Made by a program: the position numbers and the translations under genes
Notes under the pieces: model-generated
Databases searched by the model: none
What the model was told of the DNA's origin: nothing
The model's input: the letters and a program-made list of their open reading frames with translations, nothing else
Shown here: one piece after another, positions 1 through 5,599 of the stretch
Numbering within the stretch: position 1 is the stretch's first letter
Layout: each line of letters begins with the position of its first letter
Assembly (NCBI GenBank): GCA_009783775.1
Contig: WRCT01000051.1
Span: 1-10,379 of the forward strand
DNA from: Clostridiales bacterium
Lineage (GTDB): Bacteria > Bacillota > Clostridia > Christensenellales > CAG-138
Length of the DNA stretch: 10,379 nt
Direction of reading: 5' to 3'

Positions 1-32
1 AAGAAAAACACCTCTCACCCATGCAAACCCCT

Positions 33-68
33 AAATAAAACCGCCGAAGAAATTCAATTCTCCGGCAG
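33..68 (-). terminator. Candidate intrinsic terminator, minus strand
   Basis: Read on the minus strand, an 11-bp stem (68-58 with 51-41, 6-nt loop) is followed by TTTTATTT (40-33). Two of its pairs are G-U in the minus-strand RNA but would be A-C mismatches in the plus-strand RNA, so the minus orientation is favoured. No minus-strand gene is visible just to the right, so it may belong to a repeat or act as a barrier. The upstream plus-strand gene, if any, probably ends within 1-38: frames 2 and 3 reach stops at 32-34 and 36-38, but too little is present to identify it. Confidence 0.45.
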
Positions 69-96
69 TTTATGGACAGTACTCAAATCAGGCGCC

Positions 97-166
97 TTAA
101 TCAGTGGTTCCCATTGCGAGGAGAACGCAGAAAACGTGTAGCAGAGGCAACACGACGAGGCAATCC
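97..166. repeat. Degenerate dispersed palindromic repeat upstream of potC
   Basis: This non-coding stretch begins with TTAATCAGTGGTTCC (97-111), which recurs with one mismatch at 2559-2573. It contains nested short inverted arms: ATTGC/GCAAT (113-117, 160-164) and CGTGT/ACACG (135-139, 150-154). The flanks CATTGCGAGGAG and CGACGAGGCAATCC resemble the palindromic 'attgcgagg...gcaatcc' repeats seen in many bacterial genomes; that resemblance is from memory. No gene is seen in 69-191. Confidence 0.4.
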
Positions 167-208
167 AGTAAACCAAGAAACATTCTGATTTGAAAGGAGG
201 GTAAAGCC

Positions 209-1015
209 ATGCGGCAGTTGGGTAAAGCGTTAAAGGGCGCCTATCTGGGCCTTATGCTTTTGTTTCTGTATGCGCCCATTATTCTGCTGATCGTTTTTTC
301 GTTCAACAGCAGCAAGACGCCGGGCAACTGGGTGGGCTTTACCCTGCGCTGGTACGGCGAGCTCGTTTCCAACCGCGCCATCACGGACGCGATCTGGGTC
401 ACGCTTTCTATCGCGGTGATTTCGAGTTTGGTCGCGACTGTGCTGGGCACGGCCGCCGCGATCGGGATCCATTCCATGAAAAAGCGCAGCCGCCTGATCG
501 TGGAGAACGTGAGCCAGCTGCCCATTATGAATCCCGACCTGGTCACGGGCATTTCGCTGGCGCTGCTCTTTCTGGCGGTCGGCCTGCGGGGCGGTTATAT
601 CCGGCTTTTGATCGCGCACATCACCTTTAACATTCCCTATGTGCTCTTCTCCGTGCTGCCGCGCCTGCGGCAGAGCAGCAATTCGCTCTATGAGGCCGCG
701 CTGGACCTGGGCTGTACGCCCGGCCAGGCGCTGTGGAAGGTGATCGTGCCCGATATCTGGCCCAGCATTCTCTCGGGTTTTATCCTGGCCTTTACGCTTT
801 CGCTCGATGATTTTGTCATCAGCTTTTTCGCGGGCAACGGGATCGACAACCTGTCCATGTATATCTTCTCCAGCGCGAAACACGGCGTCAACCCCGCCCT
901 CTCGACGATCATCTTTGTGCCCGTCGTGACCCTGCTTTTGATTGTCAACCTGCGCAGCATAAAAAAAGAACGCGAGGAAGAAAAACACGCACTGAAAACA
1001 AAACGGAAAATATGA
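209..1015 (+). CDS. potC: Spermidine/putrescine-type ABC transporter permease PotC
   Basis: Inner-membrane permease of a polyamine-type ABC importer (binding-protein-dependent transport family); with PotB it would form the channel driven by PotA and fed by PotD. The 268-residue protein has about six hydrophobic segments (roughly residues 10-32, 61-87, 106-124, 129-151, 185-207, 231-250). The cytoplasmic EAA loop that docks on the ATPase is clear at 162-183 (EAALDLGCTPGQAL, then PDIWPSI), followed by the PotC-like LSLDDFVISFF. Length fits the family. The ATG is set by AAAGGAGG at 193-200, 8 nt upstream. The tail is strongly charged. potD, often directly downstream, is absent; yhbY follows instead. 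Permeases for related substrates cannot be told apart by sequence alone. Confidence 0.93.
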   Translation: MRQLGKALKGAYLGLMLLFLYAPIILLIVFSFNSSKTPGNWVGFTLRWYGELVSNRAITDAIWVTLSIAVISSLVATVLGTAAAIGIHSMKKRSRLIVENVSQLPIMNPDLVTGISLALLFLAVGLRGGYIRLLIAHITFNIPYVLFSVLPRLRQSSNSLYEAALDLGCTPGQALWKVIVPDIWPSILSGFILAFTLSLDDFVISFFAGNGIDNLSMYIFSSAKHGVNPALSTIIFVPVVTLLLIVNLRSIKKEREEEKHALKTKRKI

Positions 1016-1021
1016 TATAAT
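992..1021 (+). promoter_or_regulatory. Possible sigma-A promoter at the potC 3' end
   Basis: A perfect TATAAT (1016-1021) abuts the potC stop codon, with CTGAAA (992-997, 4 of 6 matches to TTGACA) 18 bp upstream. It could serve yhbY, but the hairpin at 1027-1045 lies immediately downstream, so any transcript would have to pass it. The region is A-rich, so chance matches are likely. Confidence 0.25.
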
Positions 1022-1026
1022 AAGAA

Positions 1027-1045
1027 AAAACTGCGGGGCAGTTTT
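1027..1045 (+). terminator. Candidate bidirectional terminator after potC
   Basis: AAAACTGC (1027-1034) and GCAGTTTT (1038-1045) form a perfect 8-bp stem around GGG, with A-rich and T-rich flanks. It is 11 nt past the potC stop. The stem has only four G-C pairs and the T run is short, so termination may be partial, letting yhbY be co-transcribed. Confidence 0.45.
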
Positions 1046-1046
1046 A

Positions 1047-1083
1047 TCCTCAATTGTAGTTTGTAGTTTGTACATTGTAGTTT
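1047..1083 (+). repeat. 37-bp dispersed repeat made of 7-bp units, copy 1
   Basis: These 37 bp are identical to 2616-2652. From 1053 the sequence is phased in 7-bp units (ATTGTAG, TTTGTAG, TTTGTAC, ATTGTAG). The array ends directly at the yhbY ribosome site, just as the second copy ends just before that of the ABC permease. An inverted copy with one extra unit lies at 2398-2425. Confidence 0.85.
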
Positions 1084-1099
1084 GAAAGGAGAAACTCGC

Positions 1100-1375
1100 A
1101 TGACAGGAAAAGAACGCGCCGCCTTCCGCAAGGAGGCCGCCACACTCAAGGCCATTATTCAAATCGGCAAGGAGAACGTCACGCCGAACCTAATCCAAAC
1201 CGTGGACGCGGCCTTGAAAAAGCGCGGGCTGATCAAGCTGTCCGTGCTGGAAAGCAGCGAACTATCCGCAGGAGAAGCGGCCGAGCAACTGGCCGCCGCC
1301 ACGGGCGCGGACATCATTCAGTGTATTGGTAGGAAGTTGGTGCTGTATAGGGCGCCGGAGGAGGACCCAAAGTAG
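1100..1375 (+). CDS. yhbY: YhbY-type CRM-domain RNA-binding protein
   Basis: Small (91 residues) single-domain protein of the CRS1/YhbY (CRM) family, which binds ribosomal precursor RNA and associates with the large-subunit precursor; the role is family knowledge. Seen here: a basic N-terminal helix, the QIGKENVTPNLIQTVDAAL segment (21-39) corresponding to the conserved 'iGk.glt...i..id.aL' region, GLIKLSVL (43-50), and the diagnostic C-terminal IGRKLVLYR (76-84). ATG 1100 is preferred over an in-frame TTG at 1082 because AAAGGAGA (1085-1092) sits 7 nt before it and would fall inside the longer reading. It is probably co-transcribed with, or just downstream of, potC. In other Firmicutes yhbY usually sits with GTPase or nadD genes, so this neighbourhood is different. 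Confidence 0.92.
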   Translation: MTGKERAAFRKEAATLKAIIQIGKENVTPNLIQTVDAALKKRGLIKLSVLESSELSAGEAAEQLAAATGADIIQCIGRKLVLYRAPEEDPK

Positions 1376-1383
1376 AAGGAAGG

Positions 1384-1677
1384 ATTAGAAATGAGGGGGG
1401 AGGAGTGAGGAATGAAGGAAAAAATTGCTCTGACCTGCCTCACTAACTCTGCGGATTTGGCGGGGACCCCGGCACAGTTTCAACATTAGATCTGTCCACT
1501 AACCGCCTTTTCCCATGACGTCATTGCGGACTTGATCCGCAATCCCTCACGATTTGAGATTGCGGCTCGGGGGCCGCAATGACGGTTAATGGACGGGTCT
1601 ATTATATTCTCAAGCAACGCACCATTCCTGCGAAACACACCTTCATTCCTCATCGCTCATTCCTCATACCTAACTCG
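1384..1677. repeat. Intergenic element: heptamer arrays flanking a long palindrome
   Basis: The yhbY-ATPase gap has no gene but is highly structured. The left edge (1384-1418) is five phased 7-bp units (for example ATGAGGG, GTGAGGA, ATGAAGG). The right edge (1643-1677) has TCATTCC, TCATCGC, TCATTCC, TCATACC, TAACTCG. The two edges share a perfect 13-bp inverted repeat, TGAGGAATGAAGG at 1406-1418 against 1640-1652. The core has nested arms: GTCCACTAACCG (1494-1505) with 1583-1594 (imperfect), CGTCATTGCGG (1519-1529) with CCGCAATGACG (1574-1584, perfect), and CCGCAATC (1537-1544) with GATTGCGG (1558-1565, perfect). The core resembles 'GTCATTGCGG...CCGCAATGAC' repeats known from many genomes. 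The right array ends three bases before the SD of the next gene. Confidence 0.75.
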
Positions 1678-1691
1678 TGAAAGGATTTGCC

Positions 1692-2399
1692 ATGCTAACC
1701 ATCAACCATCTATCAAAATCCTACAACAAAAAAGTCTTCGCCGTAAAGGACCTGTCCCTGCACGTCGAGGCGGGCGATATCTTCGGCTTTATCGGCCAGA
1801 ACGGCGCGGGCAAGACGACCACCCTGCGCTGTGCGGCGGGCATACTGGACTTTGACGAGGGCGAGATCCTGGTCGACGGTCACTCCATCGCCCGCGCGCC
1901 CCTGGCCGCCAAGCGCGTCATGCGCTATATTCCCGACAACCCCGACCTTTACGAGCACCTGACGGGAATCAAACACCTCAACTTCTTCGCCGACATCTAC
2001 GGCCTGGACGCCGAGACGCGCACCGAACGCATTCGCCGCTATGCCGACGCCTTTGAGATCACGGACCGGTTGGGCGACCCGATCGCCGCCATGTCGCACG
2101 GCATGAAACAAAAGATCGCGCTCATCGGCGCGCTCATCGGCGCGCCCAAGCTGCTGCTGCTCGACGAGCCCTTTGTCGGCCTGGACCCCAAGGCCACCTT
2201 CACGGTCAAGAATATCATGAAGGAGATGACGCAGGACGGCGCGGCCATTCTCTTTTCCACGCATATCCTCGAAGTGGCGCAAAAACTCTGCAGCAAAGTC
2301 GCGATCATCAAGGACGGCAAACTGATCGCCGCGGGCGCAATGGACGAGGTGCGGGGCGACAGTTCGCTGGAAACGACGTTTTTGGAACTGACGGAGTAA
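1692..2399 (+). CDS. ABC transporter ATP-binding protein (ABC-2 type export family)
   Basis: ATPase subunit (235 residues) that should power the permease encoded next. All nucleotide-binding motifs are present: Walker A GQNGAGKT (35-42), signature MSHGMKQK (134-141, a common variant of LSGGQ), Walker B LLLLDEP (154-160), D-loop GLDP (163-166) and switch His in FSTH (188-191). The Q-loop region reads IPDNPDLYEHLTG without the canonical Gln, as in other exporters of the EcsA/YtrB-like group. Start: ATG 1692 has AAAGGA (1680-1685) 6 nt upstream; the in-frame GTG at 1677 would place that site inside the gene. The substrate cannot be read from sequence; EcsA-like, bacteriocin-resistance or lipid-related roles are all possible. 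Confidence 0.93.
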   Translation: MLTINHLSKSYNKKVFAVKDLSLHVEAGDIFGFIGQNGAGKTTTLRCAAGILDFDEGEILVDGHSIARAPLAAKRVMRYIPDNPDLYEHLTGIKHLNFFADIYGLDAETRTERIRRYADAFEITDRLGDPIAAMSHGMKQKIALIGALIGAPKLLLLDEPFVGLDPKATFTVKNIMKEMTQDGAAILFSTHILEVAQKLCSKVAIIKDGKLIAAGAMDEVRGDSSLETTFLELTE

Positions 2400-2652
2400 T
2401 GTACAAACTACAAACTACAAACTACAATGGAGGAAGAAAACCCTTGCAGGTTTTCCTTTGAATGGGGCCCACTGATTAAATCGTGAGGGGGAATAGCCAG
2501 CCTGCCAAAAGCTCCTAAGTTGGGGCCATTCTGATAGCCAATCTACCCGGCGAACGATTTAATCAGGGGTTCCAATGACAAGATTGAAAAACCCATCTAA
2601 TCGTGCCGAAGGCACTCCTCAATTGTAGTTTGTAGTTTGTACATTGTAGTTT
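2398..2652. repeat. MITE-like intergenic element with 23-bp perfect inverted ends
   Basis: The gap between the ATPase and permease genes is bounded by inverted heptamer arrays. The left, AATGTAC plus three AAACTAC units (2398-2425), overlaps the ATPase stop codon by two bases. The right, ATTGTAG, TTTGTAG, TTTGTAC, ATTGTAG (2622-2649), lies just before the permease ribosome site. Positions 2398-2420 are the exact reverse complement of 2623-2645; the left array has one more unit. Inside is a second perfect inverted repeat, CTGATTAAATCGT (2472-2484) with ACGATTTAATCAG (2554-2566). A small hairpin, GAAAACC/GGTTTTC (2436-2442, 2449-2455), could act as a weak terminator. No open reading frame of note; no clear target-site duplication was identified. 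Confidence 0.75.
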
Positions 2653-2673
2653 TCCGAAAGATCGAGGTAATTT

Positions 2674-4263
2674 ATGAAAACCTTCTTACTATTAACAAAA
2701 ATCCAACTCTCCTCCCTGTTCAGCACGAGCATGGCGCGGTACAGCGCGGACGCGGGCGTCAAAAAACGGGCGCGCACGCGGCGGATCCTCTTTGTCGTGA
2801 TGGGCTTGACCGCCCTTATCATGTCCGCGAGCTACAGTTTTTTGATCGCGATGTCATTAGAACCCCTGGGCCAACTGTATCTTCTGCCCGCGATGATGGC
2901 GCTGGCGGTATCGCTGCTTTCCTTTATCTCCGCGCTTTCGCGCGCGCGCACCGTGCTCTTCGGCGCGGCGGACTACGATATGCTCATGAGCCTGCCGCTA
3001 AAGCGCAGCGCCATCGTGGCCTCGCGGCTGTTCTCCTTTTACAGCTTTGAGCTGCTCTTTGCTGTTCTCCTTATGCTGCCCTGCGGCCTGATCTACGCGC
3101 TCTACGCGGCGCCGGACTGGTCGTTTTATGTTCTGTTTCTGCTTTGCCTGCCGCTGATTCCACTAATCCCCGCCGCGATCGGCGGGGTGTTCGGCACGCT
3201 GGTTGCGGCGCTTTTCGCGCGCTCGCGCCTGCGCAACCTGTTCAATACGGTTGTGCTCATGACGCTGGTCATCGGCCTGTTCGCCGCGTCCATGTTCTCC
3301 TACACCTGGATCGAAAACCTGGGCGAGCTGGCGGGCGGCTTGATGGGCAATGTCAGCCCTGTTTATCCCTTTGCCGCCTGGTTTGCGCAAGGCGTGTGCC
3401 TGGGCGACTTCGGCGCGCTTTTTGCCTTTGCCCTGTCCTCACTGGCCGCCGCCGCGCTGTTCTGCGCGCTCGCGGGCCTGGGGTTCAAGCGGTTCAACTC
3501 CCTGCTGTCCGCGTCCTACAGCGCGGGCCGCTATCAGCTCAAGCGGCAACGTGCCGGAAGTCAACTTGCGGCCATGTACCGCAAGGAGTGGCGGCGTTAC
3601 GCATCCATTCCCATCTATGTGATGAACACGATGTTCGGCAATATCATTCTGGTGCTGGGCGCGGCCGTCGCGGTCTTTGGCTTTCGCGATACCGTGCTGG
3701 GCTTTGTAAAAGATTACAACCTCTCCGCTCTGCTGGGCCCCGCGCTGGCGCTGGCCATGGGCTGGTTCTCCGGCCTGGGCGTAACGACCACCGCCTCGGT
3801 CTCCATCGAGGGCAAGACGCTTTGGATCTCCAAGCAGCTGCCCGTGCCCGCAACCACCTGGCTGGCCGCCAAAATGCTGGTGAGTTTTACGGTGTCCGTG
3901 CCCGCGACCCTGGTCTCGGCTCTGCTTTTGACCTTTGGCCTGCGCCTGTCCGCCGCCGACGCGCTGCTGCTTGTCTTCGTGCCGCTGGCCGCGATCTTTT
4001 CTTTCTCCGTGTTCGGGCTGTGGCTCAACCTCAAAAACCACAAGTTCGACTGGAAACACGAGACCGAAGTGGTCAAGCAGGGCACGCCGATTATGGTCAT
4101 CGCCCTGGGCTCCATGCTGCTCTTTGGCCTGCTGGCCGCCGCCGTCTTTCTCCTGCCCTCGTTCTGGACATTGATGGGCTGCGCGCTGCTTCTGCTGATC
4201 CCCGCGCTCTTCCTCTGGCGTTACCTGACCCGCAACGGCGAACGGCTGCGCCTGCGGCTGTAG
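2674..4263 (+). CDS. ABC exporter permease, large ABC-2-like membrane subunit
   Basis: Integral membrane protein of 529 residues with many hydrophobic segments (roughly ten to twelve), the partner of the preceding ATPase by adjacency and strand. A charged N-terminal region (residues 1-40) precedes the first segment. LFGAADYDMLMSLPLKR (about 94-110) resembles the conserved 'DYD.L.SLP' motif of large Firmicutes ABC-2 permeases. A second hydrophilic stretch, YQLKRQRAGSQLAAMYRKEWRRY (about 287-310), divides the protein into two membrane halves. ATG 2674 has GAGG at 2664-2667, 6 nt upstream. The TAG stop lies inside the GTAGGGGCGAAC hairpin repeat at 4260-4285. Substrate unknown; family assignment is firm, specific name is not. 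Confidence 0.85.
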   Translation: MKTFLLLTKIQLSSLFSTSMARYSADAGVKKRARTRRILFVVMGLTALIMSASYSFLIAMSLEPLGQLYLLPAMMALAVSLLSFISALSRARTVLFGAADYDMLMSLPLKRSAIVASRLFSFYSFELLFAVLLMLPCGLIYALYAAPDWSFYVLFLLCLPLIPLIPAAIGGVFGTLVAALFARSRLRNLFNTVVLMTLVIGLFAASMFSYTWIENLGELAGGLMGNVSPVYPFAAWFAQGVCLGDFGALFAFALSSLAAAALFCALAGLGFKRFNSLLSASYSAGRYQLKRQRAGSQLAAMYRKEWRRYASIPIYVMNTMFGNIILVLGAAVAVFGFRDTVLGFVKDYNLSALLGPALALAMGWFSGLGVTTTASVSIEGKTLWISKQLPVPATTWLAAKMLVSFTVSVPATLVSALLLTFGLRLSAADALLLVFVPLAAIFSFSVFGLWLNLKNHKFDWKHETEVVKQGTPIMVIALGSMLLFGLLAAAVFLLPSFWTLMGCALLLLIPALFLWRYLTRNGERLRLRL

Positions 4264-4285
4264 GGGCGAACTGTGTTCGCCCGCC
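4260..4285 (+). repeat. GTAGGGGCGAAC hairpin repeat, copy 1
   Basis: This 26-bp unit is identical to 6897-6922 and contains a perfect 8-bp stem GGGCGAAC/GTTCGCCC with a TGT loop. It overlaps the last bases and stop codon of the permease gene. It could stabilise the mRNA 3' end; there is no T run to make it a classical terminator. Confidence 0.8.
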
Positions 4286-4290
4286 GATTA

Positions 4291-4576
4291 CAGGTCACAA
4301 GTTACAAGATACAAGACCGTTCACGCGGTTAAGAAGAAAATCCCGCCGCAGCGATTCGCGTGTTTTCGCGTATTTCGCGGTTAACAAAATCCCCGCGTGA
4401 GCGGTTCACCAATCGGCGACACGGCAACCAATTTGCAAAAGCTATGTGAATTATAAAAGAATTCTGAAATCCCCCCGTGACAGACGCGGGAAAGTCTGAT
4501 AAGATATACTAAACAGTGGGACGTCGAGGGCGCCGTCCCCTACTGTCAACTGTCCCCTGTCCACTGTCAACTGTCC
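4291..4576. repeat. Repeat-packed leader region of cdaA with heptamer arrays at both edges
   Basis: No gene lies in 4264-4586. The left array has CAGGTCA, CAAGTTA, CAAGATA, CAAGACC (4291-4318). The right array has ACTGTCA, ACTGTCC, CCTGTCC, ACTGTCA, ACTGTCC (4542-4576) and runs straight into the cdaA AGGAGG. Unlike the two previous gaps, these arrays are not inverted copies of each other. The core has two imperfect direct copies of CGCGGTTAA...AAAATCCC (from 4325 and 4376) separated by short TTCGCGT repeats. A hairpin joins ACAGT-GGGACG (4513-4523) to CGTCCC-CT-ACTGT (4534-4546); its right arm overlaps the first heptamer. Confidence 0.7.
4477..4505 (+). promoter_or_regulatory. Candidate sigma-A promoter for cdaA
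   Basis: GTGACA (4477-4482, 5 of 6 matches to the -35 consensus) is followed after exactly 17 bp by TAAGAT (4500-4505). An overlapping TATACT at 4505-4510 is an alternative -10. Transcription would start near 4511, at the foot of the 4513-4546 hairpin, giving a leader of about 75 nt holding the heptamer array. Confidence 0.45.
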
Positions 4577-4586
4577 AGGAGGCCCC

Positions 4587-5450
4587 GTGTCCGCATTCTC
4601 CGACATCTTAAATACCCTCGGCAGCGGCCTGATGCACTATCGGGTGATTTGGGATACCCTGGATATACTGATCATCGCCTATTTGCTTTACCGGCTGATC
4701 GTCTGGACGCGTGAGACGCGCGCCTTCGAGGTCTTAAAGGGCATTGGCCTGCTCTTTGTCTGTTCGGTGATCGCTCAGCTTTTGCAGCTGCAAACGCTCA
4801 ACTGGCTTTTGGACTCCATCGTCCGCTCCGGCTCGGTTATCATCATTTTGTTCATCCTGTTCACGCCGGAGATCCGGCGCGTATTGGAATCGCTGGGCCG
4901 CAGCGGCAAGCGTCTGGGCAAGGCCCTCACCGACGTGGGCGGCATTCGCGCGGAGGAACTGGTGCGCGAGCTGCGCATGGCGTTGCAGAATATGGCGCGG
5001 CGGCACGTGGGCGCGCTCTTGGTATTCGAGCAGCGCACGGGCCTGGAGGACCTCATCGCGACCGGCACGCGTATCGACGGTCTGCTCTCCGACGCGCTGC
5101 TGGAGAATATCTTCGAACCCAACACGCCCCTGCACGACGGCGCGGTCATCGTGCGCGGCGAAACGATTGCCGCCGCGGGTTGCTTTTTGCCCCTGAGCGA
5201 CGATCTGGAGCTCTCCCGCGAATTGGGCACGCGCCATCGCGCGGCGGTGGGTGTCTCCACCGTGTCGGACGCGCTGGTGTTCGTGGTCTCCGAGGAGACG
5301 GGCGCCATCTCATTGGCGCGCGACGGCAAGCTGATCCGCTACCTGGACGAACAGGCCCTCACCGACGCGCTGCAAAGCCTCTTTGCCCGCCGCGGTCCGG
5401 CCTTCTCCTGGTCCTGGAAGAGGAGGGATAAAGACCCTCTTGGGAATTAG
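4587..5450 (+). CDS. cdaA: Membrane diadenylate cyclase CdaA
   Basis: Makes cyclic di-AMP from two ATP; in Firmicutes this messenger controls potassium and osmolyte uptake and cell-wall homeostasis. The 287-residue protein has the CdaA layout: three N-terminal membrane helices (about 20-40, 51-68, 71-92), a short linker, then the DAC (DisA_N) domain from about residue 95. Catalytic motifs are intact: DGA at 184-186 (in PLHDGAVIV) and RHR at 216-218 (in GTRHRAAVGVS). A C-terminal tail follows residue 265. Start: GTG 4587, with AGGAGG at 4577-4582. cdaR follows after 149 bp. The start site is unusual in that the SD directly abuts a 35-bp heptamer array, so copy-number change there would alter the leader just upstream of it. 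Confidence 0.96.
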   Translation: MSAFSDILNTLGSGLMHYRVIWDTLDILIIAYLLYRLIVWTRETRAFEVLKGIGLLFVCSVIAQLLQLQTLNWLLDSIVRSGSVIIILFILFTPEIRRVLESLGRSGKRLGKALTDVGGIRAEELVRELRMALQNMARRHVGALLVFEQRTGLEDLIATGTRIDGLLSDALLENIFEPNTPLHDGAVIVRGETIAAAGCFLPLSDDLELSRELGTRHRAAVGVSTVSDALVFVVSEETGAISLARDGKLIRYLDEQALTDALQSLFARRGPAFSWSWKRRDKDPLGN

Positions 5451-5451
5451 G

Positions 5452-5574
5452 TTTCGTCGGACTTGCGAGATGATTTTTTTGAATGCAAGGAACCGGCGAC
5501 GACGCATACCGGAGGGGGTCTGCTAGGAGTCGGTGACACAGCAGTCCGGAAAAACAGCCGCAAAGACGGCGAAA
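5452..5574 (+). ncRNA. Candidate structured RNA element between cdaA and cdaR
   Basis: On paper, TTTCGTCG (5452-5459) pairs with CGGCGAAA (5567-5574; one G-U), closing a domain of about 123 nt. Inside are two hairpins: ATGC/GCAT (5483-5486, 5504-5507) with loop AAGGAACCGGCGACGAC, and CTGCT/AGCAG (5520-5524, 5540-5544) with loop AGGAGTCGGTGACAC. The stems differ while the loops share AGGAnYCGGYGAC, and both stems have a one-nucleotide mismatch followed by G-C pairing at the base. GCCG (5557-5560) can also pair with CGGC (5567-5570), competing with the closing stem. It ends 10 nt before the cdaR ribosome site. It does not look like the known c-di-AMP (ydaO) riboswitch. It could instead be a dispersed repeat. 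Confidence 0.4.
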
Positions 5575-5599
5575 GATAATGACCAAGGGGGTCTAAATT

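Noticed and set aside
230..1162. Long minus-strand open frame opposite potC (310 codons)
   Set aside because: Its product is low-complexity (R, Q, D, H rich) and covers a clearly real PotC gene; it is an antisense shadow of GC-rich codons and would also run over the yhbY start.
3168..3187. Perfect hairpin CCCCGCCG/CGGCGGGG inside the permease gene
   Set aside because: It lies in the middle of well-conserved membrane-protein coding sequence with ordinary codons (IPAAIGGVFG) and has no T run; chance in GC-rich DNA is the simpler reading.
3144..4400. 418-codon plus-strand frame overlapping the ABC permease
   Set aside because: Out-of-frame reading of the permease with Arg/Ala/Pro-rich product, no ribosome site, and extending through repeat DNA. 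The permease frame has regular membrane segments and a good SD.
4542..4576. Short phased repeats as a possible CRISPR array
   Set aside because: The 7-bp units are contiguous, with no 20-40 bp unique spacers, and no cas gene is present.
4513..4586. c-di-AMP (ydaO-type) riboswitch ahead of cdaA
   Set aside because: The leader is too short and is explained by one hairpin plus heptamers; the conserved ydaO core was not recognised.
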